Source of the DNA: Hyphomicrobium sp.
GTDB lineage: Bacteria; Pseudomonadota; Alphaproteobacteria; Rhizobiales; Hyphomicrobiaceae
DNA length: 28,271 bases
Assembly: GCA_025927515.1 (NCBI GenBank)
Contig: JAICLG010000002.1
Span: forward strand, 1-28,271
Reading direction: 5' to 3'
The notes under the pieces are model-generated. The model ran no database searches. It was not told where the DNA came from and saw nothing but the letters and a program-made list of their open reading frames with translations. Position numbers and translations under genes: made by a program. Positions 16,179 through 24,493 of the stretch are shown here, in pieces. Position 1 is the first letter of the stretch; each line of letters opens with the position of its first letter.

Positions 16179-17270
16179 ATGAAATGCAGCCTCCGAATTC
16201 TGGCCAGAACAGTTATCGCCGCAGCAACGGTGCTCGGCCTCGGCGGCTGCAACGAGCCGAAGCAGGCAAAGGACGCGCGGCCGCTCCCAGCGCTTGGTGC
16301 GAATGTCGACGAAACCACCGTGTCGGGCATTTCATCGGGCGCCTATATGGCAGGGCAATTTCAGATGGCTCACGCCAAGCGCGTCATCGGCGCCGCCATC
16401 ATCGCGGGCGGACCTTATGGCTGCTCGGAAAGCATCTTCGCCAATACGATCCCCGGAACCGGCACCGCCTTCCTCAATCTCAGTAAAGCCGTCAACGGCT
16501 GCATGCTGGATCTGCTCGAATCCTGGGGCGTCGCCGATCCGACCGAGCTTGCCAAAAAAGCCGAGGAGCGCGCCGCAAACGGCGAGATCGACCCGATCGC
16601 GGATGTTACGCGCGACCGCCTTTATCTCTTCACCGGCACGTCCGATCACACCGTCGCACCATCGATCGTCAAGCACGCCGCCGAGTTTTACGCCAAGCTC
16701 GGCGTGCCGGAATCGAATATCAAGCTCGTCTCGAATGTCCCTGCTGGTCACGCGTTCGTCACGGACCATGAAGGCAACGCCTGCCCAACATCGGCCGAAC
16801 CCTACATTGTTAACTGCAATTACGATCAGGCCGGCGAATTGCTGAAACAGTTGTACGGCAACCTTCAGCCTCGCGACCAAACACCGACAGGCCAATTCGT
16901 CGACTTCGATCAACGGCCGTTCGATGGCAACGATGCGAGCAGCGGACTCGCGGAAACCGGTGTCGTCTACGTTCCAAAAAGCTGCCGCGAAACACCCGGT
17001 TGCCGCGTTCACATCGCCTTTCACGGCTGCTCGCAGAACCGCGAAATGGTCGGCGACACGTTCATCAAAGAGTCAGGCTTCGCACGATGGGCCGACACGA
17101 ACCGCCTGATCGTTCTTTTTCCCCAGGTCTCCGCATCGCCAATCAATCCCCAGGCCTGCTGGGATTGGTGGGGATATACTGGGTCTCAGTATTTGACGCG
17201 GGACGCGCCGCAGATTGCCGCAGTGAACAGAATGCTCGATAGCTTGCAAGCAAGCGGTGGACCCGCGTAA
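16179..17270 (+). CDS. Lipoprotein short-chain polyhydroxyalkanoate depolymerase-like hydrolase
   Basis: A 363-aa alpha/beta hydrolase resembling the type 2 catalytic domain of extracellular poly(3-hydroxybutyrate) depolymerases, which cleave ester bonds of PHB. Start 16179 is chosen because it opens a lipoprotein signal: MKCSLRILAR, hydrophobic stretch, lipobox L-G-G-C with Cys24. The lipase box G-I-S-S-G with nucleophile Ser52 lies near the N-terminus and the oxyanion-hole motif HIAFHGCSQN near the C-terminus, the order expected for type 2 domains. T-S-D-H-T-V holds a probable catalytic Asp, and P-A-G-H-A-F-V-T-D a probable His. Eight or more cysteines suggest disulphides. There is no linker or substrate-binding domain, so action on soluble oligomers or other esters is possible. 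It lies alone between pbpC and an outer-membrane protein gene. Confidence 0.82.
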   Translation: MKCSLRILARTVIAAATVLGLGGCNEPKQAKDARPLPALGANVDETTVSGISSGAYMAGQFQMAHAKRVIGAAIIAGGPYGCSESIFANTIPGTGTAFLNLSKAVNGCMLDLLESWGVADPTELAKKAEERAANGEIDPIADVTRDRLYLFTGTSDHTVAPSIVKHAAEFYAKLGVPESNIKLVSNVPAGHAFVTDHEGNACPTSAEPYIVNCNYDQAGELLKQLYGNLQPRDQTPTGQFVDFDQRPFDGNDASSGLAETGVVYVPKSCRETPGCRVHIAFHGCSQNREMVGDTFIKESGFARWADTNRLIVLFPQVSASPINPQACWDWWGYTGSQYLTRDAPQIAAVNRMLDSLQASGGPA

Positions 17271-17360
17271 AGCCATTGCGGCCGCGGCAGATGCGGCCAA
17301 AAGGGACACTCGCGAGGTCGATCCGCAAGATCGGCACGCGCTGTCCGGGGGAGACTGACC

Positions 17361-18302
17361 ATGTTGATGCGCGAAATTCTATCGGCCCCATTATGGCCGA
17401 CGCAAACGCCTGCTCTCCCTGACATCCCGCGCAGCGCTCAGATCATCGCGACCGTCGCCGCGATGGGGTTGCTCGTAGCGGCAGCCGCGCTTCCCAATGA
17501 TCGCGACGCCGCCCCACCGACGTCTGCAAGTTCGCCCGTTTCGACGGCACACAATCCCGGCCGCGAATCCGATTTCGGCGCCTATCTCGGTGCGCCTTAC
17601 CACTACCCGAGCGACTTTCATCTCAAGAAGGCGGGTGTCAGCGACCTCACCATCAAGGACATCCCCTGGTTTACGAAGCCGTTCGAAAATCCGCTCTATT
17701 ACGGGGTCCGCTTTCAACGCTGGTTCGAGGGCGGCCGTTTCGGAACGATGCTCGACTTTACTCACTCCAAGGTCTACGCGCCGCTGGATGACACGCGGCC
17801 GTTCGAGGGAACGCTCAACGGCAAGCCGGTGCCAGCGAACGCCAAGCTTCGCGATTACTTCGACAAGCTTGAATGGACACACGGCCACAACATGCTGACG
17901 CTGAACGGGCTCCTTCGTCTGCCCTCGCTCGGCATTATCTCGCCCTACGCAGGCATCGGCGCAGGTTTGTCGTTCCCGCACGCCGAAATCCATTTGCGGA
18001 CCGATGCGCACCGCACCTACGAATATCAATACACCGGACCTTGCGCGCAGGCGCTATTCGGCCTCGAGTTCCGGCTCCGCACTGGCTCGATCTTCGTCGA
18101 GTACAAATTCACGATGGCCAACTATCTGGGACCGCTCACCGGGCGCGACGGGACCTGGTTCCCGATCGATATGTGGCACCAGTTCTCGCGCTGGTGGAAG
18201 GGCGAAGAACCACCGAACGGATGGGCTGGTGCCAAGCTCGTCAGCCATCAGGCAATTGGCGGCTTCCTTGTCCGCTTCGTGCCGAAGACCGCGACGCAGT
18301 AG
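17361..18302 (+). CDS. Outer-membrane beta-barrel protein, possibly LpxQ-like lipid A oxidase
   Basis: A 313-aa protein with GGGGGAG 7 nt before the ATG. Residues 26-46 are hydrophobic (signal sequence or anchor), followed by a Ser/Pro-rich spacer. From about residue 70 the sequence is beta-barrel-like, with alternating aromatic strands: YYGVRFQRWF, GRFGTMLDFTHSKVYA, NMLTLNGLLRLP, ISPYAGIGAGLSFPHAEIHL, YEYQYTGPCAQALFGLEFRL, GSIFVEYKFTMANY and a C-terminal GGFLVRFVP. The DFTHSKVYA strand and the strand order recall the rhizobial lipid A oxidase family (LpxQ), which oxidises the proximal glucosamine of lipid A; this rests on memory and no active-site residue is confirmed. It could instead be a non-enzymatic barrel. 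It is convergent with the DUF4175 gene, with a hairpin between them. Confidence 0.7.
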   Translation: MLMREILSAPLWPTQTPALPDIPRSAQIIATVAAMGLLVAAAALPNDRDAAPPTSASSPVSTAHNPGRESDFGAYLGAPYHYPSDFHLKKAGVSDLTIKDIPWFTKPFENPLYYGVRFQRWFEGGRFGTMLDFTHSKVYAPLDDTRPFEGTLNGKPVPANAKLRDYFDKLEWTHGHNMLTLNGLLRLPSLGIISPYAGIGAGLSFPHAEIHLRTDAHRTYEYQYTGPCAQALFGLEFRLRTGSIFVEYKFTMANYLGPLTGRDGTWFPIDMWHQFSRWWKGEEPPNGWAGAKLVSHQAIGGFLVRFVPKTATQ

Positions 18303-18309
18303 AGCGCAC

Positions 18310-18474
18310 TCAACCGAGGATTTGCGCCAGCACGTCGATCTCGACCACAGAAGCACCGAGCGAGAAAGCGGCCTTGATCGCGAGTAGCGGCGGAACGCGT
18401 GCGCTCGCATTGCCGAGATAAAGAAGAGCGCAAGCGGGCACGACAAGCCCCGCCGATGAGCGCTCTTTTCTCAA
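18310..18474 (-). CDS. Possible 54-aa hydrophobic protein downstream of the DUF4175 gene
   Basis: A TTG-initiated frame of 54 codons begins 5 nt after the DUF4175 stop codon and ends 7 nt from the convergent barrel gene. Its sequence is protein-like: residues 8-22 are hydrophobic (AGLVVPACALLYLG), followed by ARVPPLLAIKAAFSLGASVV. The TTG has no ribosome-binding site; a GTG at codon 12 has GGGG 6 nt upstream. The frame overlaps the hairpin at 18424-18467, so a terminator and this ORF compete as explanations. I recognise no family; it may be a real small gene or a remnant. Confidence 0.3.
   Translation of the reverse strand: MRKERSSAGLVVPACALLYLGNASARVPPLLAIKAAFSLGASVVEIDVLAQILG
18424..18467. 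terminator. Bidirectional hairpin between convergent genes
   Basis: An outer stem AAGAGCGC/GCGCTCTT (18424-18431/18460-18467) encloses an inner GCGGG/CCCGC stem. It is followed by TTCTC on the plus strand and CTTTATC on the minus strand, short T-rich tails in both directions. Its position between two convergent stop codons fits a shared terminator. Confidence 0.5.
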
Positions 18475-18479
18475 CGGCT

Positions 18480-21167
18480 CTAGAACCGCTTCAGCAGACG
18501 ATCGATGTAATCAAGTTCTTCCTGCGGCCTGAGGCTATCGCCCGAACGTTTGCGCAGCTCTTCGAGGATTTCGCGCGCCCGTTGAGCATCGATCGCATCC
18601 GGCACCTTCACCGACGTACCGAGGTCCGGACCTTGCGCACGCTGCGGCCGTCCGAGCGGATCGCGCGGAGAATTGCCGCCGCGTCCTATGCGCTGCTGCG
18701 CATTCTTTTGCATCTGCTCGGCCATCTGCTGCGCGCTCTGGCGCATCTGCTCCAGCGCTTGGCCCTGCTGATTGGACGCTTCGTCGAGATCGTTCTGCTT
18801 CAGCGCGTCTTCGGCCTTGCCCATCGCGTCCTTGGCGTTGCCGAGCTTGTCGGGGTCCCCGGCGCCCATTTGCTCGAGATCTTTCTTCAGCTTCTCGAGC
18901 TCTTTGCGCAGCTGCGCCTGGCGATCCTGCAGACTGCCCTTGCCGCGCTGCTGCCGCCCAACGTGGTTGCCATCCGATCCTTGCGGGCCTTCGCCTTGCT
19001 CACCGCCGCCCTGCTCATTGGCGTCCATGCCATCCTGGCCGCCTTGCGGGCTCGAGCCCTGCTGACCCTGACCGGCCTTCGGCAGACCCTGGCCGTTTGG
19101 ATTGTCCTGCGAACCCCCGCGCGGCTGCTCGCCTTCCTGGCGCCGTTGCTCGCCGAAGGTATCGTCCATGAGCTGCCGCTGCTTGCTCGCAAGAGTGTCC
19201 AGCTCATTGAGCTTCTTCATCATCTGTTGCGCGCGCTTTTGCTGAGCCCGCGCTTCCGGCGAATTAGCCGCTTGCAGCCGATCCATCAGCTCACGCAGCT
19301 GCGACAGCATCTTCTCGGCCTCTTCGCGCGACCCTTGCCGGGCGCTCTTCTCGAGGTCCTTCATCATTTGATCGAGATCTTGCTGACCGAGTTCCTGCAT
19401 CTGGTCATTCTGCTGCTGATCGCCAGGAGGATTGTCCTTCTGGGCGTTCTTCTGCATCTCGTTCAGATAGTCGTTGAGCTTCTTCTTGAGATCGGCCAGC
19501 GCGTCCTGAATCTCCTTGTCGTCATTCTTTTGGAGCGCATCCGACAACCGGTCCTGCGCGTCCTTCAAAGCCCGCTCGGCCCGCGAGAGATCCCCATCCT
19601 CGACTTGCAAAGCAATCTGCCAAAGCTCATTGACCGACTCCTTGAGAGCCCCGCGCGACGCTTCGCGATCGAGCCGATGATAAATCGTACGAAGACCGAG
19701 ATAGACCGACGTATCGTTGATGAAGCCCTCAGGCTCCAGCGTCAGCGCATCGAGCGCGCGCACGACCATCGGCCGGTTGCGGGAATCCTCGGCAAGTTTC
19801 CGCCGCTGTTCGATCAGCGCACGCGCCAGCGGGTTCTTGAAATGCCGCGATGGCAGAACGATCTCGATCGGCTTGCTTCGACCGACCTGCCCGCCAACGT
19901 CCGTCGCTTCAAGCCATAGCTTGACGCGCTGCCCAGCCCAGGGATGTTCCCCAACTTCAAGCAGCGTCGACGCATCGACTTTTTTCTCTCCGGGACGCGG
20001 AATCCTGAGGCTCAGCACCGGCGGACTTTCCAGCGGCAGCCGCGGACCGGTCAGCGGCGGCGGTCGCGCCCAGGACGTCCTCGGGTCGCCCGGTTTCGGC
20101 GGCAGCAACTGCAATTTAACCTCGGCGCTGGCAACGCCGTAATCGTCTTCCGCCTTGTAGGAGACCCGCATCGAACCGCGCGGCGTGGCCGAAATCGCCT
20201 TCGTCATCGAAATCTTCGGTAGCGCATCGGCAACGACATCGAAGGTCCATTGCCCGAGTTCGCTGGAACCGGATAACGCCCTTACGCGTGAAGCCTTGCG
20301 AAGCTCGTAGCGCACTTCCGAAACGCTCGACGTATCGCCGGGCTTGCGCTTTTCGGGATTGACCCGGACGGGCCCCGGGGCGCCGTCGCTCAAAACTTCA
20401 AGCGAAACACCGCCGGAGCCGAAGCCAACGCCTCGCAGCGTCAGCAGGCTGTGATCCGGCACCTCGAAAAATGTTTTCTTCTCGCCGTCGTCGGTTGCAG
20501 CCGGTTGCGAACCTTCAGACAACAATACGGGAGGAAGCGCCGTGTAGGGCGGCGGCGTCACCCAGGCATCGACGCGCGTCGGTGCGCCTGCACCAGTAAC
20601 GCCGAACCGGAACGCGGTCGCAATCCGGTCTCCGAGGCTTCCGGTGACGAGCAAAGCCGCCGGGATCAGCAGCAGCACCGCGAGTCCGCGGAGCGCCCAC
20701 GGGTCGAACCGGTCCGTTCGCGGACGTGGCGTGCCGACGCGGAGCCGTGCGATCGCGCGCGCCAATCGCTCGCGGTGCGCCTGCCAGAGTGCGGCCGTCG
20801 CGGCATTCGACGAACCGGACGACAGCGTATCTTCGTAAGAGGTCGCCGGGCGATGCGGAATACCGGACCGCTTCTCGATCCGCCGGATCGCCTCATCGCG
20901 CGTCGGCCACGGAATACGCACGGCATAAATGGCGGCAGCGATCGCGGCGACTGCAAATAACGCGAGCACCAGTTTGTGGATCGATGCATCGAGATATGGC
21001 CACACGCCCGCGAACGACAGCAGCGCAAAAACAACGGCGATGCCGATCAACAGCCAAAGACGCGGCCAGAACCGCTCGAAAACCAATGCAAGCGTGCTGA
21101 GGCGAATCTTGCGGTCGAACGTTCGCGAAAGCGCGGAATTGAGATCCGTGTCTCTAGGGTCAGCCAT
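18480..21167 (-). CDS. DUF4175 / TIGR02302 membrane protein with low-complexity C-terminus
   Basis: An 895-aa protein of the alphaproteobacterial TIGR02302 (DUF4175) family, function unknown. Three transmembrane helices are visible at about 36-57, 63-83 and 158-177. A beta-rich, probably periplasmic region follows (about 190-430), with WVTPPPYTALPPVLL and YELRKASRVRALSGSSELG. A helical part (about 430-560) leads to a long Gln/Asp/Lys/Gly-rich coiled or disordered stretch (about 560-860) with many Q-Q, D-Q and K-K-L repeats. The C-terminus, P-D-A-I-D-A-Q-R-A-R-E-I-L-E-E-L and RLLKRF, is the conserved family tail. No ribosome-binding site precedes the ATG. It is the last large gene of the argH-lptM-lysA direction, a conserved neighbourhood. 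The Leu-rich frame on the opposite strand is a by-product of this low complexity. Confidence 0.9.
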   Translation of the reverse strand: MADPRDTDLNSALSRTFDRKIRLSTLALVFERFWPRLWLLIGIAVVFALLSFAGVWPYLDASIHKLVLALFAVAAIAAAIYAVRIPWPTRDEAIRRIEKRSGIPHRPATSYEDTLSSGSSNAATAALWQAHRERLARAIARLRVGTPRPRTDRFDPWALRGLAVLLLIPAALLVTGSLGDRIATAFRFGVTGAGAPTRVDAWVTPPPYTALPPVLLSEGSQPAATDDGEKKTFFEVPDHSLLTLRGVGFGSGGVSLEVLSDGAPGPVRVNPEKRKPGDTSSVSEVRYELRKASRVRALSGSSELGQWTFDVVADALPKISMTKAISATPRGSMRVSYKAEDDYGVASAEVKLQLLPPKPGDPRTSWARPPPLTGPRLPLESPPVLSLRIPRPGEKKVDASTLLEVGEHPWAGQRVKLWLEATDVGGQVGRSKPIEIVLPSRHFKNPLARALIEQRRKLAEDSRNRPMVVRALDALTLEPEGFINDTSVYLGLRTIYHRLDREASRGALKESVNELWQIALQVEDGDLSRAERALKDAQDRLSDALQKNDDKEIQDALADLKKKLNDYLNEMQKNAQKDNPPGDQQQNDQMQELGQQDLDQMMKDLEKSARQGSREEAEKMLSQLRELMDRLQAANSPEARAQQKRAQQMMKKLNELDTLASKQRQLMDDTFGEQRRQEGEQPRGGSQDNPNGQGLPKAGQGQQGSSPQGGQDGMDANEQGGGEQGEGPQGSDGNHVGRQQRGKGSLQDRQAQLRKELEKLKKDLEQMGAGDPDKLGNAKDAMGKAEDALKQNDLDEASNQQGQALEQMRQSAQQMAEQMQKNAQQRIGRGGNSPRDPLGRPQRAQGPDLGTSVKVPDAIDAQRAREILEELRKRSGDSLRPQEELDYIDRLLKRF

Positions 21168-21279
21168 TACGCGTAGATTAACATGGGGTCCTGGCCCCGT
21201 CCCTTAACAAAATGCAACATCTTCATACGTAAAATGTCTTTAACTTCAACGCTCATACCCCACAATTGTTGCCAAAGTC

Positions 21280-21303
21280 AGGGCGGCTCTCGCCAGCCGT
21301 CCT
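21280..21303 (-). terminator. Possible terminator hairpin after lysA
   Basis: On the minus strand AGGACGGCT pairs with AGCCGCCCT (8 of 9) around a short loop, 80 nt after the lysA stop, followed by a GACTTTGG tail with only three Ts. It may reduce readthrough into the DUF4175 gene rather than end transcription. Confidence 0.35.
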
Positions 21304-21382
21304 CGTAAAAGCGGAGATACAGTGTTCTGCGCGCTCCAACGCCATACGGGATAAGCGTCAGCCATTAGCCAGACAGCCGGGA

Positions 21383-22654
21383 TCACTTCCCCAGCCAATC
21401 CGGCAGACGATCGGCGCCGATCAGGTCGTCGTAGCTCGGGCGCGGACGGACGACCGCATACCGGTCGCCGTTCACGAGCACCTCCGGAACCAGCAACCGC
21501 GTGTTGTACGTCGACGACATCACCGCCCCGTAAGCGCCCGCGGTCATGAGGGCCAGAAGGTCGTCGGGCTTCGCCGGAGGAAGCGCCCGATCCTGCGCCA
21601 GATAATCGCCCGTTTCGCAAACCGGCCCAACGACATCCTGCTGCACCGGCGACATATCGGACCTGAGTTCCTCGACAGGCCATATGTCATGATGGGCTTC
21701 GTAAAGCGTCGGCCGCAGCAAATCGTTCATCGCCGCATCGACGATCGTGAACGTCTTTTCCGCGCCCTCCTTCACGTAGGTAACGCGCGTGACGAGCACG
21801 CCCGCATTGCCGACGATCATGCGCCCCGGTTCCAGCACGAGCTTGAGCCCGAGATCCCCGAGCGCAGACTTGACGACCGCCGCGTAGTCGTCCGGCGTCG
21901 GGGGCACATCGTTGCCCCCCCGATACGGCACGCCGAGCCCCCCGCCGATATCGAGATGCTCCAGCGAAATGCCGTCGGCCTTGAGATCGCGAGCAAGATC
22001 GCGAAGCAGCGCAAAGGCGTCGCGAAACGGCGCCAGATCCGTAATCTGGCTGCCGATGTGCATGTGAATGCCGGAAATCTTCAGCCCCGGCAGCTTGGCC
22101 GCACGCCTGTAAAGCTCCCGCGCATCCTCGTAGGGGACGCCGAACTTGTTTTCGGCTTTGCCCGTTGAAATCTTTGCATGCGTTTTGGCGTCGACGTCGG
22201 GATTGACGCGGATTGCGATCGACGCCGTCTTGCCCATGCCCGACGCGACCTCGCTCAACGCGATCAGTTCCGGCTCACTCTCGACATTGAAGCCAAGAAT
22301 GCCCTCTTCCAGTGCGTAAGCCATTTCAGCACGGGTTTTGCCGACGCCCGCGAAAATGATCTTCGACGCTGGAACGCCGGCAGCCCGCGCACGCCGAAGC
22401 TCGCCTTCCGAAACGACGTCCATGCCAGCGCCCAGCCGCGCCATCGTCGCCAGGACCGCCTGATTTGAATTGGCCTTGACCGCGAAACAGATGAGCGCGC
22501 GCTGGTCGCGGAACGCCTCCGCTAACACCTGGTAGTGACGTTCGAGCGTCGCGGTCGAATAGCAATAGAACGGCGTGCCGACCTCGTCGGCAATGCGCGT
22601 GAGGCTGACATCCTCGGCGTGGAGAACGCCGGACTTATAATGGAAATGATGCAT
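21383..22654 (-). CDS. lysA: Diaminopimelate decarboxylase
   Basis: A 423-aa fold-III PLP enzyme that decarboxylates meso-diaminopimelate to L-lysine, the last step of lysine synthesis, in the cytoplasm. The PLP lysine is Lys60 in ICFAVKANSNQ. Other family motifs are GVPASKIIFAGVGKT, ISGIHMHIGSQI, the phosphate-binding DIGGGLGVPY, LVLEPGRMIVGNAG, and VCETGDYLAQDR, which supplies the active-site Cys at the dimer interface. The length is normal for the family. ATG 22654 has AAAGG 5 nt upstream. It follows the LptM-like lipoprotein gene by 109 nt, a gap holding a degenerate repeat. With dapD and dapE at the right end of the window it belongs to the succinylase branch of the lysine pathway. Confidence 0.97.
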   Translation of the reverse strand: MHHFHYKSGVLHAEDVSLTRIADEVGTPFYCYSTATLERHYQVLAEAFRDQRALICFAVKANSNQAVLATMARLGAGMDVVSEGELRRARAAGVPASKIIFAGVGKTRAEMAYALEEGILGFNVESEPELIALSEVASGMGKTASIAIRVNPDVDAKTHAKISTGKAENKFGVPYEDARELYRRAAKLPGLKISGIHMHIGSQITDLAPFRDAFALLRDLARDLKADGISLEHLDIGGGLGVPYRGGNDVPPTPDDYAAVVKSALGDLGLKLVLEPGRMIVGNAGVLVTRVTYVKEGAEKTFTIVDAAMNDLLRPTLYEAHHDIWPVEELRSDMSPVQQDVVGPVCETGDYLAQDRALPPAKPDDLLALMTAGAYGAVMSSTYNTRLLVPEVLVNGDRYAVVRPRPSYDDLIGADRLPDWLGK

Positions 22655-22687
22655 TGGGCCTTTGATCTACGGACTGGTCGGATCACC

Positions 22688-22720
22688 CGTCATGCCCGGC
22701 AAGGCATGGTCCGTCCAGAT
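22688..22720. repeat. Diverged half copy of the GTCAT palindromic repeat
   Basis: CGTCATGCCCGGCAAGGCAT followed by GGTCCGTCCAG aligns with the first arm of the copy at 25151 (CGTCATCCCCGCGTAGGCGG then GGATCCGTCCAG). The second arm is missing or unrecognisable. It lies in the lptM-lysA spacer. Confidence 0.5.
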
Positions 22721-22763
22721 CTATCGTCCGAGGAACAACGGAATTTCCAGGTTCGGCTAGAGA

Positions 22764-22985
22764 CTAACGCAAAAGCGGATCGAGGAAGAACCCCTCATGC
22801 GGTTTTTTCGGCGCATCCGAGTTGGAGCCTGGATCATGTGCCTCCGGAGACTTCGCTTCGCCCGCGACCTTGGCGCTCGGTGGCGGTTCCAGCGGACCTT
22901 TGACGCCGCAACCTGCGAAGCCCAGGCCGACGGCACAGAACAGAGCCACGGCGATCAGGGACTTTATGCGCAAGAGCGCAGCCAT
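22764..22985 (-). CDS. lptM: LptM-like small lipoprotein
   Basis: A 73-aa lipoprotein. Start 22985 has GGAG 10 nt upstream and gives a compact signal, MAALLRIKSLIAVALF, then lipobox L-G-F-A-G-C. The mature end C-G-V-K-G-P-L-E-P-P-P is the hallmark of LptM (YifL), a short outer-membrane lipoprotein that assists assembly of the LPS translocon LptDE. The rest is Pro/Ser/Lys-rich and disordered, ending in F-F-L-D-P-L-L-R, a tail often kept in alphaproteobacterial members. Its place between argH and lysA is the usual one in this group. An upstream ATG at 23021 is possible but would put extra residues before the signal. Confidence 0.88.
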   Translation of the reverse strand: MAALLRIKSLIAVALFCAVGLGFAGCGVKGPLEPPPSAKVAGEAKSPEAHDPGSNSDAPKKPHEGFFLDPLLR

Positions 22986-23045
22986 GCGTGCGATTCTCCA
23001 ATATCCCTCGGCCCGCGACAAAGGCGAGCGACCCGTCCGTGAGTT

Positions 23046-24470
23046 TTAGCCCTTCCCCCGATCCTTTTCCAACCGCCGCAGCCAGTGACGCGCCATTTTG
23101 AGGACGTTCTGTGGCGCGGTTCCCCCATAGCTGGTTCGGCTCTTGACCGAGTTTTCCACGGAAAGCACCGAAAACACGGCTTTGGTAATCTTAGGTTCGA
23201 CGGCTTGCATGTCGGCCAGCGGGAGCTGGTCGAGATCGACGCCCTTTGTTTCAGCGGCCTTGACGATCGCGCCCGTGACATGATGGGCGTCCCGGAACGG
23301 CATCTTGAGTTCACGGACAAGCCAGTCGGCAAGATCGGTCGCGGTCGAATAGCCGCGCCCGGCAGCTGCGCGCATGGCTTCTGGCACCGGCTCAAGATCG
23401 CCGATCATTCCCGCCATCGCGGCCATGACGAGGCGGAGGCTCGCCAGTGCGTCGAACGTCGTCTCTTTGTCCTCCTGCATGTCCTTCGAGTAGGCGAGCG
23501 GCAAGCCCTTCATCACCATTGAGAGGCCCTGGAACGCCGCCGCAATGCGCCCGACCTTGGCCCGCGCCAGCTCGGCCGCGTCGGGATTGCGCTTCTGAGG
23601 CATGATCGACGAACCGGTCGTGAAACGATCGGACAGCTTCACGAAGCCGAACTGCGGCGTCATCCAGATGACGATCTCTTCCGCAAGCCGCGAGAAGTGG
23701 ATCGCCGTAATCGCCGCCGCAGCCAACGTCTCAAGTGCGAAATCGCGATCCGAGACCCCGTCGAGCGAATTCGCCATCGGCCGGTCGAATCCGAGCGCTT
23801 CAGCCGTTTTCTTCCGGTCGATTGGAAACGACGTACCGGCGAGCGCCGCCGAGCCCAGCGGGCATTCGTTGAGACGCTTGCGGGCATCCGTGAACCGGCT
23901 GCGATCACGCGCGATCATTTCGACGTAAGCAAGCAAATGATGGCCGAACGTCACGGGCTGCGCGGGCTGTAAATGCGTAAAGCCAGGCATGACGGTTGCG
24001 GCATGCGCTTCGGCTTTCTCGGCAAGCGCCTGCTGCACCCGTGCGAGTGCTTCGTCGATTCCATCGATGGCGTCGCGGACATAAAGTCGGAAATCCGTCG
24101 CCACCTGATCATTGCGCGAACGCGCCGTATGAAGGCGCCCCGCCGCCGCACCAATCAAGTCCTTGAGGCGGTTTTCCACGTTCATGTGTACGTCTTCAAG
24201 TGCTACGGAGAATGCGAATGTTCCGCCTTCGATCTCCGTCTGAATTCGATCGAGGCCCTTGGCGATGTCGCGCGCGTCAGCTTTCGTTATGATGCCAGTT
24301 TCGGCCAGCATCTGAGCGTGCGCCTTTGAGCCGCGAATATCTTGAGGTGCAAGGCGCTTGTCGAAGCCGATCGAGGCATTTATCTCCTGCATGATCTCGG
24401 CCGGAGACATTGCAAAACGGCCACCCCACATGGCGTTGGCGGGCTTATCAGTCACGAGTGGCTCCGTCAT
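23046..24470 (-). CDS. argH: Argininosuccinate lyase
   Basis: A 474-aa cytoplasmic homotetrameric enzyme that splits argininosuccinate into arginine and fumarate, the last step of arginine synthesis. It opens with the family N-terminus M-W-G-G-R-F (residues 14-19). Further motifs are [48 protein letters not shown] with the catalytic His, and the fumarase/aspartase superfamily signature [12 protein letters not shown] at about 286-297 containing the catalytic Ser. Full length for the family. The first ATG (24470) lacks a clear ribosome-binding site, and Met14 (24431) is an alternative. First gene of the argH-lptM-lysA-DUF4175 direction, only 23 bp from the divergent tlpA start. Confidence 0.97.
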   Translation of the reverse strand: MTEPLVTDKPANAMWGGRFAMSPAEIMQEINASIGFDKRLAPQDIRGSKAHAQMLAETGIITKADARDIAKGLDRIQTEIEGGTFAFSVALEDVHMNVENRLKDLIGAAAGRLHTARSRNDQVATDFRLYVRDAIDGIDEALARVQQALAEKAEAHAATVMPGFTHLQPAQPVTFGHHLLAYVEMIARDRSRFTDARKRLNECPLGSAALAGTSFPIDRKKTAEALGFDRPMANSLDGVSDRDFALETLAAAAITAIHFSRLAEEIVIWMTPQFGFVKLSDRFTTGSSIMPQKRNPDAAELARAKVGRIAAAFQGLSMVMKGLPLAYSKDMQEDKETTFDALASLRLVMAAMAGMIGDLEPVPEAMRAAAGRGYSTATDLADWLVRELKMPFRDAHHVTGAIVKAAETKGVDLDQLPLADMQAVEPKITKAVFSVLSVENSVKSRTSYGGTAPQNVLKMARHWLRRLEKDRGKG

Positions 24471-24493
24471 AACGAGAGAAACAAGGAACCCAG

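Noticed and set aside
18399..19919. Open frame of 506 codons on the plus strand, rich in Leu
   Set aside because: It lies opposite the low-complexity part of the DUF4175 gene. Its Leu/Ala-rich sequence is the expected mirror of Gln/Lys/Glu codons, and no family features are seen.
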